59,988 nucleotides of DNA from positions 1 to 59,988 of the forward strand of contig NZ_JAIAZY010000026.1 of NCBI RefSeq assembly GCF_019459225.1. Direction: 5' to 3'. Of this stretch, positions 18,350-27,467 are shown one piece after another. The stretch comes from Bacillus sp. IITD106. Lineage in GTDB: Bacteria; Bacillota; Bacilli; Bacillales; Bacillaceae_C. The notes beneath the pieces were generated by a model, which did no database searches, had not been told where the DNA came from, and saw only the letters and a list, made by a program, of their open reading frames with translations. Every line of letters begins with the position of its first letter. The first letter of the stretch is position 1. The translations under genes were made by a program, and so were the position numbers.

Positions 18350-18952
18350 TTAAATAAATTTGTCCCACGCATGACCTCCCGGAAATTGTCGGTTTAAAGA
18401 GGATTTCAGCCATGTCTTTTCTTGTGGTAGAAGTGAAGGAAGCACTGTTTGGAAATCATTATAATCCTTTTCTCGTACTTGTGAACTACCCGCTTTATGC
18501 AGAAGTTGAATTTCAGGACTCAAATAAGGTATGCCTTCGACAGTATTCAAAAAAATTTCATCAATTGGCCTTCTTATTGATTTATCTCTATTATAAATCC
18601 AATAATCTTCTTCAGTATCAATTATCATAATCTGAAAAGCCCAAGGGGTCTCCTTGCTCTTACTAAGCCATACATCATTTATTGAGTTCAAATACTCCCC
18701 ATCTTCCCAAAGATCAAGTTGCCCATCCTCAGCCTTGTATAACACCCAGTCTCGATTTAAATGTTTATAAGCTATTAATTGCTCATCCCGAGTAACAATG
18801 ACATCTATATCACTATGTTCCCTAGTTTGCCTACCCAGATGTAAATCTAATGCCCAACCCCCAGCGATACACCACCGAATCGGAATATCAGAAAAAATTT
18901 GATTTATTTCTGACACAGTTAGTGGCGCCCAATTACTTATATCCGTCCTCAA
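18350..18952 (-). CDS. Aminoglycoside/lincosamide nucleotidyltransferase-like protein
   Basis: 200 residues. The motif GGWALDLHLGRQTREHSDID (35-60 region) is the nucleotidyltransferase active site with DxD metal ligands, as in LinA/ANT(2'')-type and AadA-like minor nucleotidyltransferases. No close antibiotic-resistance identity can be claimed. TTG 18952 is preferred as start: GGGAGG lies 7 bases before it, whereas ATG 18967 overlaps that ribosome site and has none of its own. Confidence 0.8.
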   Translation of the reverse strand: MRTDISNWAPLTVSEINQIFSDIPIRWCIAGGWALDLHLGRQTREHSDIDVIVTRDEQLIAYKHLNRDWVLYKAEDGQLDLWEDGEYLNSINDVWLSKSKETPWAFQIMIIDTEEDYWIYNRDKSIRRPIDEIFLNTVEGIPYLSPEIQLLHKAGSSQVREKDYNDFQTVLPSLLPQEKTWLKSSLNRQFPGGHAWDKFI

Positions 18953-19035
18953 ACAAATCCCTCCCATTTTACTTTATCTAATTTCAATTTTTAATCCCAG
19001 ACTACGCTTCCATTAGCTTAGTGGGTTTTACTCTA

Positions 19036-19140
19036 TAACCTGTCCCTTTTGTGTAATAAACAGTATTTTCAATTGAACTTTTCATCCCATTTTAACATAT
19101 ATCAAAATAATTTTAATTCCACAAGATAATCCGGATACCG
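19036..19140. repeat. 105-base imperfect repeat, copy 1
   Basis: About 80 percent identical by eye to 20044-20146, including shared TTTTAACATA and AATAATTTTAATTCCACA blocks. Each copy lies upstream of a minus-strand gene (18350-18952 and 19736-20020), so it may be a duplicated promoter region; a possible extended -10 TGTTAAAAT is present on the minus strand. Confidence 0.6.
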
Positions 19141-19162
19141 AAAAAGGGTAATCGGAAAATAG

Positions 19163-19196
19163 TGTGGAATTATGCATTCTGAAATGCACTTCCACA
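19163..19196. other. Hairpin beside an AATCGGAAAATAGT repeat
   Basis: TGTGGAA (19163-19169) pairs with TTCCACA (19190-19196), with an inner TGCATT/AATGCA stem. It starts directly after AATCGGAAAATAGTG (19150-19164), a string that recurs at 33839 and 34176. Possibly the end of a mobile element. Confidence 0.4.
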
Positions 19197-19221
19197 ATCG
19201 CGCCCTATTTCATGAATAAGG

Positions 19222-19470
19222 TTACTTTTCTTTAACAGCAATAAAAATATCAATGTTTCCATCTGGATAATATTTTTCAAAATCATAAGTATATGCCCTT
19301 TTTAACTGACCCTCGTCTTCTTTTTTCCATATATCATTCCATGTATTGAAAATACCTTGTTCATCATTAGTGTCGACTTTAAAAGTTTCATATTTTGTAT
19401 CATCAGGAATAACTATCGAAGATTCACCTTTACCTTCAACAGCAACGCATAGCGTATAATTTAATAGGTT
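19222..19470 (-). pseudogene. C-terminal fragment of a GyrI-like/AraC effector-binding domain
   Basis: The last about 80 codons encode IPDDTKYETFKVDTNDEQGI, WNDIWKKEDEGQLKRAYTYD and a FEKYYPDGNIDIFIAVK end, typical of GyrI-like small-molecule-binding domains (the strand before the bound ligand, then the YPDGxxDxxIxV end). Homology stops at about 19470, exactly where an unrelated plus-strand coding relic begins, so the N-terminus was lost in a rearrangement. Confidence 0.65.
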
Positions 19471-19715
19471 GTAGGTGACATTGATGGGAAATATATACGA
19501 ATTGAAAAAAATTGGAGTAAAGAGGTTGTAGTGAAAGTAAATCAAACGCATACCGCCACCATTAAACCTGATGATTTCTCATTAAAACAATTATACTTGT
19601 CGAAGATAACATTAGTGAGGCATCTATCTTTTTTGCCGTTACGGTATTGATGTACTTTATGTATAAAATATACAAAAATGAGTCTGAGTTTATTGAAAAC
19701 ATCTTATTTGATTAG
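19471..19715 (+). pseudogene. Coding relic of unknown family with a C-terminal membrane helix
   Basis: Frame one reads DGKYIRIEKNWSKEVVVKVN and onwards for about 45 codons. After a frameshift near 19610 the next frame reads ASIFFAVTVLMYFMYKIYKN to a TAG at 19713-19715, a hydrophobic helix with a basic end. There is no start codon. Family not recognised. Confidence 0.35.
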
Positions 19716-19735
19716 TTGAAGTGCGGTATAAATCA

Positions 19736-20020
19736 TTATTTTTTATTTTTCAACTCTAAAAGTATAGGAGTTATATTTAATAAAATCGATATAATCGTCA
19801 AAACCCATAATACTGTTTCCATTGTGGGCACTACATCTAATAAAGCAGCCCAATCCTCCACCTTTACCCAATCGGACACCACACTGTATTCTGCGACAAG
19901 TGTTAGTGCTGTAAATGATAATCCCACTGCCATTGCCAATTTATAATTTTTCCCTGTTCCATACATATAAAGATTTATAAAAGTTGCTACTATAGCAATG
20001 ACTCCTAATATTATCCACAT
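19736..20020 (-). CDS. Small membrane protein of unknown function
   Basis: 94 residues with about three hydrophobic segments (1-18, 30-48, 68-88). An AAAAAGGAGC ribosome site precedes the ATG. No family recognised. A copy of the 105-base repeat forms its upstream region. Confidence 0.6.
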   Translation of the reverse strand: MWIILGVIAIVATFINLYMYGTGKNYKLAMAVGLSFTALTLVAEYSVVSDWVKVEDWAALLDVVPTMETVLWVLTIISILLNITPILLELKNKK

Positions 20021-20043
20021 AATTTTAGCTCCTTTTTACTTTA

Positions 20044-20146
20044 TCTGGCCCGCTTGTGTAATAAAAAGTATCTTGAAATAAACTTTTAAATCCTATTTTA
20101 ACATACATCTAAATAATTTTAATTCCACACGATAATCCGAATACCA
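20044..20146. repeat. 105-base imperfect repeat, copy 2
   Basis: Second copy of the block at 19036-19140, lying directly upstream of the 19736-20020 gene. See copy 1. Confidence 0.6.
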
Positions 20147-20158
20147 ATAAAAACAATT

Positions 20159-20190
20159 CCCTACCAAATTTTTTTCTTGGTAGGGTTTTT
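20159..20190. terminator. Strong intrinsic terminator
   Basis: CCCTACCAA pairs perfectly with TTGGTAGGG around a 9-base loop, followed by TTTTT on the plus strand; the minus strand also has a T-rich tail. It could serve the relic at 20440-20643. The remainder of 20191-20439 shows nothing I can identify. Confidence 0.75.
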
Positions 20191-20439
20191 AGTAGGGAAC
20201 TATATCTTTTTTAACTTATTTTGTCCATTTTAGCTTAGGAGAAATGCTGTTAAATAGGCATTCCCACTTTAAATTAAGTTGTAGTCTTATTCCAAAGGGA
20301 TAAAACTCTCTTAGCAAATTTTTATAACCGTCGTAACTTTATTTTAAATCTACACAACATGGCTGATGTAACCTAATTTAACAATAGGCGACTCATTTTT
20401 TAAAACATAGACAACGCAAGGGTTACCATTTGCTAGGTG

Positions 20440-20643
20440 TCACCCTCCGACTCTCTTCTCGCAGAGTTCCTTGAGCTTCTGTAATCCCTTCGGATAGTCC
20501 TTGCGCATATGATTTTCATCGTCAGGTCTTACATCGAGGTCAACTCGAAGTTCCGTCCCCTCGGGGATTTGCAATAAGGTGAAGTTCTCATAAGATGGTG
20601 CCCATTTGCGCACTGTCTCACTAGTTGTATCTTCCACGCCCCA
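20440..20643 (-). pseudogene. C-terminal fragment of an SRPBCC (AHSA1-like) protein
   Basis: The translation WAPSYENFTLLQIPEGTELR ... DYPKGLQKLKELCE matches the end of AHSA1-type SRPBCC proteins: two strands and the long C-terminal helix. Sequence upstream of about 20643 does not belong to the fold and there is no credible start. An intact relative lies at 21990-22508. Confidence 0.6.
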
Positions 20644-20799
20644 ACATAGGCAAGTGAGATAGAGAAAGCACCTGTATCTATTAAAAAACGGTACTTTCCT
20701 CTTATGCTTCATCTTGGAGATATTACAAAAATAGATGGTGGAAAAATACCACCTGTTCATATCATAACATTTGGTTCACTCTGTTAAAATTTATCGAAT

Positions 20800-21512
20800 A
20801 TTGGTAAACGAGAAGGTCTGGCAAGAAGTCAATCTAGTTTATTCTATCATGCGATACGAATCATCGAGGAAATGAGGTGTGCAACGAATGGAACATATCC
20901 AGTTATCGCTGTTTGGGAAAACATCATGGGAGCTTTTTCATCAAATAACAGGTTGGATTTTAAAGCCGTGCTTGAGTCGTTCACAAATACCGAAATTCCA
21001 ATGCCGCTTCTGGAGTCTGGGCAAAAGCCGGAATGGTCCGAGGGAATAATGTTGATGTGTGCTGGCGACTCTTGGATGCCCGATATTGGGGAAAGCCCAA
21101 GCTCCCTCAAAGTCTTTCTCGTGGCAGTTTTTAGAGGAAAACGTGCCAGTGAAATATTATTTAAAGACCGCGAACTGCAATCATTTCCTGCGTCTTGCGG
21201 AGAAGACAGGCTGCCCTCCCCCGTTACCAGTCGAAGATCTACTGAAAAAACAAGGAGGAAATACCCGTCGTCCGCCCCTTTCAAGAAAGACGTATGCGAA
21301 GTGCTGTAAAAGATAAAAACAAATCAGGATTCATTGGAAGTTTTGGAGGGACAAATGACCCTTTCCCCACTTTGTTAGCTGGTTCAGTCAATATCTTTTC
21401 TTTTTGGTATGAGGGGAAAGAAAAAGAGGGTTACATACGACAACTAACTCCATTGGAATGTGAACGTTTGATGGGGTTACCAGAGGACCGGACAGCTAAA
21501 ATCGTAATATAA
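20800..21512 (+). pseudogene. DNA (cytosine-5) methyltransferase relic
   Basis: In-frame text reads GKREGLARSQSSLFYHAIRI, MRCATNGTYP and then VWENIMGAFSSNN, where the conserved ENV motif is kept as ENI. A frameshift then separates LLDARYWG (motif VIII region), and a later frame carries GYIRQLTPLECERLMGLPED, the C-terminal methylase motif. The N-terminal SAM and PC motifs are absent. This is a phage- or mobile-element-type orphan methylase, now inactive. Confidence 0.85.
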
Positions 21513-21618
21513 CTTTACAGTTATATTCCAATTATGTTATATTCAATCATATCAATATGTCAAACATTAGAAAGGGGATGCGATGAAAATAGAAATTGAA
21601 TTAATGAGGTGAACAACA

Positions 21619-21969
21619 TTGTTGGATAAATTTAAAAGCATAGATACGTCTATGCTGAGCGCATTGGCTGAACCTAATCGGATGGCAATCGTTGAATTGC
21701 TGCGTAATGGTCCTCTAACGGTGGGAGAAATTGCTAATCAGCTGGGACTGAGCCAGCCGCATGCTTCAAAGCATTTAAAGGTGCTGAGTGACAATGGAAT
21801 TGTAGAAGTGAAGCCAGAAGCTAATCGTCGATATTACAAGCTACGGTCTGAGCCCTTCCGAGTAATAGAATATTGGGCGACTTCCTTTCAAAAGGATATG
21901 GAAAAGAGACTCGACAACTTGGACGATTATGTACAAGAATTGCAAAACAAACGAAAAAAAGACGAGTGA
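21619..21969 (+). CDS. ArsR-family winged-helix regulator
   Basis: 116 residues from TTG 21619, with AGGTG 8 bases upstream. Segments ALAEPNRMAIVELLRNGPL, IANQLGLSQPHASKHLKVL and the wing GIVEVKPEANRRYYKL define the ArsR fold. No metal-binding cysteines are present, so it belongs to the non-metal ArsR regulators that pair with AHSA1/SRPBCC genes, as here with the gene 20 bases downstream. Confidence 0.92.
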   Translation: MLDKFKSIDTSMLSALAEPNRMAIVELLRNGPLTVGEIANQLGLSQPHASKHLKVLSDNGIVEVKPEANRRYYKLRSEPFRVIEYWATSFQKDMEKRLDNLDDYVQELQNKRKKDE

Positions 21970-21989
21970 AAAATAAGGGAGGAAAAATT

Positions 21990-22508
21990 ATGTCAAATAA
22001 CAAAATGGTTTCAAGAATAGAGAATGAAAGGTTTCTAGTTTTAGAGCGTGTCTATGATATGCCACGTGATCAACTATTTCAATTATTTAAAGAACCAGAA
22101 CACTTAAAGCGCTGGTGGAGTACGGACGGTTGGGAACTACCTGTTTGTAACATGGACTTTCGCCCAGGGGGTGTATGGCACTATTGCATGAAATGTGTTG
22201 ATAAGAATCAAGAAGAATATGGAATGGAATCTTGGAACAAAACCATTTATAAAGAAATTATTGAGCCAGAGAAGATTGTTTATAACGATTATTTTTCAGA
22301 TGCAGAAGGTAATATCAATGAGTCCATGCCTTCTCCAGAGGTCACGATGGAATTCATCGATTTAGGCAGTCAAACGAAATTGGTCAGTCGTTCTGAATTC
22401 GATTCAGCGGATTCTTTGCAAGCTGTTTTGGACATGGGAGTGTTGGAAGGTATCACGCAAACGTGGAATAAATTAGATGCACTGGTAGACAGCTTAAAAA
22501 GGGAATAA
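21990..22508 (+). CDS. AHSA1/SRPBCC-domain protein
   Basis: 172 residues from ATG 21990 after a GGGAGG site; the longer frame back to 21873 overlaps arsR and lacks support. The fold is shown by VLERVYDMPRDQLFQLFKEP, HLKRWWSTDGWEL and GVLEGITQTWNKLDALVDSL. It would be co-transcribed with arsR. The bound ligand is unknown. Confidence 0.9.
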   Translation: MSNNKMVSRIENERFLVLERVYDMPRDQLFQLFKEPEHLKRWWSTDGWELPVCNMDFRPGGVWHYCMKCVDKNQEEYGMESWNKTIYKEIIEPEKIVYNDYFSDAEGNINESMPSPEVTMEFIDLGSQTKLVSRSEFDSADSLQAVLDMGVLEGITQTWNKLDALVDSLKRE

Positions 22509-22550
22509 AGCTTTGATAATTTAATAGGATTTTTAATAAAACACTCACAT

Positions 22551-22581
22551 AGGCAGTTGACCAGATTGGTCAACCGCCTTT
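22551..22581 (+). terminator. Terminator of the arsR-AHSA1 operon
   Basis: GGCAGTTGACC pairs with GGTCAACCGCC around AGATT, with one mismatch, and ends in TTTT. It is 42 bases after the AHSA1 stop. Confidence 0.8.
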
Positions 22582-22755
22582 TAGTACATCTTGTATAAAT
22601 GTTACGTAATCCCACTCTGTTTTAAGTGTAAAGCATATAAAGCAAAATGCTGTAATATCAAGGAGTTTGGGAATATACAAAAACAAATAAACTGTATAGA
22701 AAATAATAAAAAGTGCAATTGCATGTAATCAAATACTTGGTCACGCAAAAAGTCG

Positions 22756-23405
22756 GTGATAATTTTATGGATAGTTCTCATTGGAAGCCTTGCATTTGGG
22801 ATTTATAAAAACTTTACGGCGATTGATCAGCATACCATACATGAAAGAGAAATCGTTGAATCCAAGATCGTGGATACGAATGCGATTGAGAGCTTTACAA
22901 AAAACTTTGTGAAAGACTACTACACTTGGCAAAACGAAAAAGATTACATTGAACAACGAGCGGAAAAGATCACTCACTATTTGACAGAGGAATTACAAGC
23001 TTTAAATACCGATACTGTTAGAGCGGATATTCCTACTAGTTCCAGTGTGAGTGGTATTGATATCTGGTCACTGTCACCAAAGAATGGTAATACCTATGCG
23101 GTTGTTTATTCGGTAGGTCAAAAATTACGGAAGATAAAAATAGCGAAAGATTCCGATCCACCTATCGAATCATACTACATCAAGATAATATAGGTAACTT
23201 AGTTATTAAACAAAACCCTACCTTATGAAGCATACCGAATAAATCAGACTATGAGCCACAACAACCTGAAAGTAATGGTACAGTTGATTCCGATACTGTG
23301 CAGGAAGTGACAGAGTTTTTGGAGGCGTTCTTTACATTTTATCCGACTGCAACAGAACAGGAACTTGATTATTATGTGATAAATAATGAAGACTCTCATT
23401 TCTGA
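22756..23405 (+). pseudogene. tcpC: TcpC-like conjugation protein (Tn916 Orf13 type), decayed
   Basis: A membrane helix (IILWIVLIGSLAFGIY) is followed by FVKDYYTWQNEKDYIEQRAE and ALNTDTVRADIPTSSSV, the layout of conjugative-transposon TcpC proteins. A frameshift near 23186 and an in-frame TGA near 23225 interrupt it. The second frame then gives VTEFLEAFFTFYPTATEQEL to the stop at 23403-23405. The N-terminus is also missing. In Tn916 this gene lies upstream of the cargo region, as it does here relative to the Orf7/Orf8 module at 27847. Confidence 0.8.
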
Positions 23406-24158
23406 TTACCATTCTGTTAAGCTCAAAAAATGACTGATGTGGTCGGAAACGTCCTTAGGATGGGTCAAAGTGATGATGTGATTAGCATCAGGTATACTCA
23501 CAAAGTTAATATTGGGAACTTCCTTATATAATTGTGCGATTTTAAAGAGATCTTCTGAGTCCTTCTCGCCTATGATTAAAAGTGTCTTCGTTTTAATTTC
23601 TCCCAATCTTTCCATCGCTGAATTAGAGGAAACAGTTTCGAATGTTTTCCAATCAAAAGTCTTTTGAATATTATATATCATCATTTCACGCAATAAATCG
23701 TATGCTTTTCCGAAAGAAACGCTCCAGGAAGGCTCGCTTAATGTTATATTAGTCATTTTCTCGACATCTGGTGCAGCTTTAGAAACTCGGCTCTCTAATT
23801 CCGCATGTTCGGAAGAAAATTTAAACCCCGACAGGCCTGGAGCGACCAATACTAGTTGAGACACCCTTTTTGGATAGGTCAGAGTAAAATCAGTTGCAAT
23901 TTGTCCACCTAGGGAATGTCCAACGAGGGCACCTTTCTTAATTTTAAGATGATCCAAGAGCTTTCTAAGATCCTCAACATAATCAATGGGTTCATCCGGA
24001 ACGGGTGACCTCCCTGCACCCCGGACATCAGGAGTGATTACTTTGAACGACTTTGAAAGATGTGGTGTGATGAATTTCCAGTCACGTGAATCCATAGCTC
24101 CACTATGAAGTAGTATAATCGGCTTTCCATTTCCTTTAATTTCGTAATGAAGATCCAT
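23406..24158 (-). CDS. Alpha/beta-hydrolase
   Basis: 250 residues. The nucleophile elbow GHSLGG places the catalytic serine at 82; DVRGAGRS (44-51), the GEKD turn with the acid and DANH with the base complete the triad. It resembles 3-oxoadipate enol-lactonase or haloperoxidase-type hydrolases, but the substrate is unknown. It is a lone gene just past the tcpC relic. Confidence 0.88.
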   Translation of the reverse strand: MDLHYEIKGNGKPIILLHSGAMDSRDWKFITPHLSKSFKVITPDVRGAGRSPVPDEPIDYVEDLRKLLDHLKIKKGALVGHSLGGQIATDFTLTYPKRVSQLVLVAPGLSGFKFSSEHAELESRVSKAAPDVEKMTNITLSEPSWSVSFGKAYDLLREMMIYNIQKTFDWKTFETVSSNSAMERLGEIKTKTLLIIGEKDSEDLFKIAQLYKEVPNINFVSIPDANHIITLTHPKDVSDHISHFLSLTEW

Positions 24159-24464
24159 CTATTTCAATCTCCTTTCCCTGAAAAAAGTAGGCACTGCTCA
24201 TGACTATCTTCGTTTCATTTCTAAGATTCCTTCCCTAATTCCCCAAACTGGCCCGATTGCGGAATAAAGACATTTGAATTAAATAACCTTTTTGTAAAGA
24301 GGCCTCCAAGTGACTTCGACAGAATCGCGCGGAAGCAAAACGTGGCTCAATTCACGGTCCATCTCTGTCCATTTTATTGACAGAAGTTCATTTTAAGTGA
24401 AAAAATCAATTTTTTCTAAAAACAAAATCTACTAACTCATTGAATAATATTGATACATGATCAA
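24159..24464. other. 306-base gap holding repeat copy 2
   Basis: Holds the dispersed repeat ACTGGCCCGATTGCGGAAT at 24247-24265 and otherwise AT-rich DNA with no credible ORF. The hydrolase promoter should lie at its left end. Confidence 0.5.
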
Positions 24465-25070
24465 TTAACTCAATTGACTTTCATTGCAGAGTGTTTCTAA
24501 ATGATAACGGATTACTTCCTTCACCTTTTCCGGAGAGTAGACATCAGGTCTTAATAGAGCATGAATGGACAATCCATCAATTAATGCCGCTAGCCTACTT
24601 TTTTCTAATTTTACATTAGTTGAATCAGATAAAATCCCTTGTAGGACTAATATCTCGATCATTGAATTTGCTAATTCATACATACCGTTAGTCATTTCAT
24701 CTTTTTTTTCTTTTAATGTATCACTTGTAAGTGACTGAAGTGCAAGGATCCACCAAACACTCGTTTCAATTTTCTTTTCTTCATCAATTGGTACAAGCTC
24801 CAATAAAACTTCCGCGACTGCCTGCAATGGATTGTCAGACCAACTTTTACTTTGAGAACGTTTTTTCCCTTCTTCCAGGTAATAATCCATGATAAATAAT
24901 AACATTTCATCCTTAGTTGAAAAATAATGTCTTAACGCTCCAGCAGACATGCCTGCTTCAACAGCAACTCTTCTTATAGATGCTTTTTCGATTCCCTCTT
25001 TCTTAATAATATTCCAAGCGGTCTCAGCAATTGACTTCCTCTTTTTTTCATGATTAACAATCCTTGGCAT
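24465..25070 (-). CDS. TetR-family regulator (BetI-like C-terminal domain)
   Basis: 201 residues. Helix-turn-helix EKASIRRVAVEAGMSAGALR HYF (24-46) and the long C-terminal region with WWILALQSLTSD and DGLSIHALL resemble BetI/TetR_C_6 regulators. Divergent from the membrane protein at 25167; two operator-like repeats sit in the 96-base gap, so it probably represses both directions. Confidence 0.92.
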   Translation of the reverse strand: MPRIVNHEKKRKSIAETAWNIIKKEGIEKASIRRVAVEAGMSAGALRHYFSTKDEMLLFIMDYYLEEGKKRSQSKSWSDNPLQAVAEVLLELVPIDEEKKIETSVWWILALQSLTSDTLKEKKDEMTNGMYELANSMIEILVLQGILSDSTNVKLEKSRLAALIDGLSIHALLRPDVYSPEKVKEVIRYHLETLCNESQLS

Positions 25071-25090
25071 AAAAAATCACTTCCTTTTTT

Positions 25091-25131
25091 TAGCACAGTG
25101 TGTTATTGTGTTTTTAGCACAATGTGTTATT
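25091..25131. promoter_or_regulatory. Pair of TetR operators
   Basis: TAGCACAGTGTGTTATT (25091-25107) and TAGCACAATGTGTTATT (25115-25131) are direct repeats, each with a palindromic CACA-N-TGTG core, start-to-start distance 24 bases. They lie between the divergent tetR and GAP-family genes. Confidence 0.7.
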
Positions 25132-25166
25132 TAAATAATAACATATAAAAAGGAGGGACTCTATAT

Positions 25167-25880
25167 TTGATCGAAAGTATTGAAGCATTAATGCCTGCCC
25201 CGTCAATAGACACATCAATAGCTTTACTAATTATTTCTATTTGCGCATTAATTGATATATTAAGTCCTGGTGTACTTGCTGTAACAGCCTATTTATTATT
25301 GACACAGCCTAATCAATTATCTTCTCGCTTGCTTGTTTTTTTGTTTATTACGCAGTTTGGCTACTTCATAATGGGCTTATTACTATACTTTGGTGGAGAT
25401 TCACTATTGAAAGGAATCGGACAATTATCTGAATTTGACTTTATCAATTGGTTTTATATCCTTTTTGGAGCAGTTATTGTTCTAATTAGCTTCAGTAAAC
25501 CAAATGATACTACAAAAAAACGTTTAATTTCATTTATACCCCAAAAAACAACGATGAAAGGGATGATCATATTAGGTATCATTGTTTTTCTAATTGAATT
25601 TGTAACTGCGTTGCCTTACTTTTATTCAATTTTGTTAATGAATCACCTAACAATTAAGCCTTCCTCTTCTGTCTTTATTATAATTGGCTACAATCTTGTA
25701 ATGGTGCTTCCTTCTCTTCTTTTGTTAGGGGTTAATATTATGTTTAAAGAGAGACTGCAACAATTTCTAAATAAAATTAGATCAAAATTAAATGAAGCTC
25801 CGATTTCCTCACTCTTGGCAGCGATAGGAGTAGTAGGTGCGGTTTTTTTCAACATCGGTCTTAGAGGCATATTAAATTAA
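25167..25880 (+). CDS. GAP-family (LysE superfamily) membrane protein
   Basis: 237 residues from TTG 25167 after AAGGAGGGA. Six to seven membrane helices. The opening ALLIISICALIDILSPGVLA, with an acidic residue and SPG in helix 1, and the later IVFLIEFVTALPYF match the Sap/GAP (SfLAP) family of LysE-like transporters. Probable exporter of a small amphipathic substrate, controlled by the divergent TetR. Confidence 0.75.
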   Translation: MIESIEALMPAPSIDTSIALLIISICALIDILSPGVLAVTAYLLLTQPNQLSSRLLVFLFITQFGYFIMGLLLYFGGDSLLKGIGQLSEFDFINWFYILFGAVIVLISFSKPNDTTKKRLISFIPQKTTMKGMIILGIIVFLIEFVTALPYFYSILLMNHLTIKPSSSVFIIIGYNLVMVLPSLLLLGVNIMFKERLQQFLNKIRSKLNEAPISSLLAAIGVVGAVFFNIGLRGILN

Positions 25881-25904
25881 AGAAATATTAATGAGGTGTT
25901 CATC

Positions 25905-26126
25905 ATGAAAGAAATTATCAGTGGACTTGGTCTACTTTTTGTTATACAGGGAGTAGGCGGATTAATCAATCATTTGACTAATGGTGGAAAAAGTTGGTTT
26001 TTGGTAAATTATATTGATGCGTTTCAGGGATTTGAAATTGTTATGGACATTATATTTATTGTAGTTGGCGGAATCATAGGTTTAGCCTCTTGGAAAATAG
26101 ACGGATCAACTAAAAGAGAAAATTAA
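25905..26126 (+). CDS. Small membrane protein of unknown function
   Basis: 73 residues from ATG 25905 (GAGGTG 9 bases upstream); a GTG at 25896 is in frame but overlaps that ribosome site. Two hydrophobic helices with GVGGLINH between them. It follows the GAP gene by 24 bases and is probably co-transcribed. Confidence 0.6.
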   Translation: MKEIISGLGLLFVIQGVGGLINHLTNGGKSWFLVNYIDAFQGFEIVMDIIFIVVGGIIGLASWKIDGSTKREN

Positions 26127-26228
26127 AATATAAAGCAAATAGGACGGCTTATACATAGCCGTCCAGTTTGGCGGATGCTCCGTTGAGATATATTTTTAAA
26201 TATTCATAGAGGGGAACATAAAATTATT

Positions 26229-27380
26229 ATGAATTCAAGACATATAGGGAGCTCGTCTCTCCAAATGGAAGGTCGGTTATACTTTATTGATAACCTAAGG
26301 GCAGCTCTTACAATGTTAGTAGTGCTACATCATTTAGTGTATTTTTCCATCTATAACGAGGTATTATCACAAGGGTCTATTGGGGTTGTTATGGGCCTTC
26401 TATTCCTTGCTTTTAATCAGACTTTTTTCATGGGGGCGTTTTTTCTTATTTCCGGATATTTTGTTCCTTCATCTTTTGAACGTAATGGAGCAACCCGATT
26501 TATCAAAGATAGATTCATCCGGTTCCTAGTCCCGTTTATCTTCTACGTTCTCATTCTTAGCCAAGTTCAATCAATTGAAGTCTATATGCTTAACCAGGAG
26601 CCATTTACATGGCAAACCTATTTTTCACATTTAACCTATGGGCCGATGTGGTACGTCGAGCTACTTTTCGTATTCGTTTGTTTATACTTAGTCTGGGCGA
26701 AGTTTATGAGCAAAAATAAGCTATCAGTAGTTCGTCAGAGTACGCCACCCACCTACAGGATGTTTACAGTCTTTGTCATGATATTAGCAGTAGCGTATTT
26801 CATCATAAGACTGTGGGTCCCTGCTCTTGGTTTACCCGGCGGATCTCCCGAGGTTAAATCATTCGTTGGACTTTTTACAGCAAGCGGCTATGATCTCCCG
26901 CAATATGTCGGGCTATTCTTTTTGGGCATCATCGCTTACCAACGCAATTGGTTTCGAAATATTCCTGATTCTATGGGTAGGGCGGGTTTTGGAATTGCAA
27001 TTGGAGCATCGATTCTTCTCCTTCCCTTAGTCTTGATATTTGGATTAGACGGATTACAGTTTTCTGGCAGTTGGAACTGGACATCTTTGGTCTATTCTCT
27101 GTGGGAAGCTCTATTTTGCGTTGGCGTCATTCTCGGATTAATCATATTCTTTCGCAAAAGAGTTTTTCATCAAGGAAAAGGTTGGAGCTTCTTATCAGCC
27201 CACTCCTTTGTGATTTACATCATTCATATACCGATTATCGCTATTGTTATTGCTGGATTGAAGGTCATCCACTTTCCACCATCCTTCATGTTTCTAGCTA
27301 TGATTCTGATCACGATACCACTTTGCTTCTTGTTAAGTTATATAATTAAGCAGATTCCCTTTGCGTCAAAGATTCTTTAG
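26229..27380 (+). CDS. Acyltransferase family 3 membrane protein
   Basis: 383 residues, about ten membrane helices. RLYFIDNLRAALTMLVVLHH (16-35) is the signature opening of the Acyl_transf_3 (OafA/YrhL) family, including the catalytic histidine; FFLISGYF and RFIRFLVPFIFY follow. It would transfer acyl groups to a sugar or surface molecule across the membrane. The target is unknown. It ends the cargo-like block between tcpC and the Orf7/8 module. Confidence 0.88.
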   Translation: MNSRHIGSSSLQMEGRLYFIDNLRAALTMLVVLHHLVYFSIYNEVLSQGSIGVVMGLLFLAFNQTFFMGAFFLISGYFVPSSFERNGATRFIKDRFIRFLVPFIFYVLILSQVQSIEVYMLNQEPFTWQTYFSHLTYGPMWYVELLFVFVCLYLVWAKFMSKNKLSVVRQSTPPTYRMFTVFVMILAVAYFIIRLWVPALGLPGGSPEVKSFVGLFTASGYDLPQYVGLFFLGIIAYQRNWFRNIPDSMGRAGFGIAIGASILLLPLVLIFGLDGLQFSGSWNWTSLVYSLWEALFCVGVILGLIIFFRKRVFHQGKGWSFLSAHSFVIYIIHIPIIAIVIAGLKVIHFPPSFMFLAMILITIPLCFLLSYIIKQIPFASKIL

Positions 27381-27467
27381 GATGGTGAATATTAAAGAAG
27401 AAAAGAGGATACGACGATAACCATATCTGCCCTTATGCTTCTCAAAAATAGAACTAATGAGCCTTTT

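Noticed and set aside
20847-21284. Minus-strand 145-codon frame opposite the DNA methylase relic
   Set aside because: The plus strand carries methylase motifs in sequence; the minus frame is a shadow.
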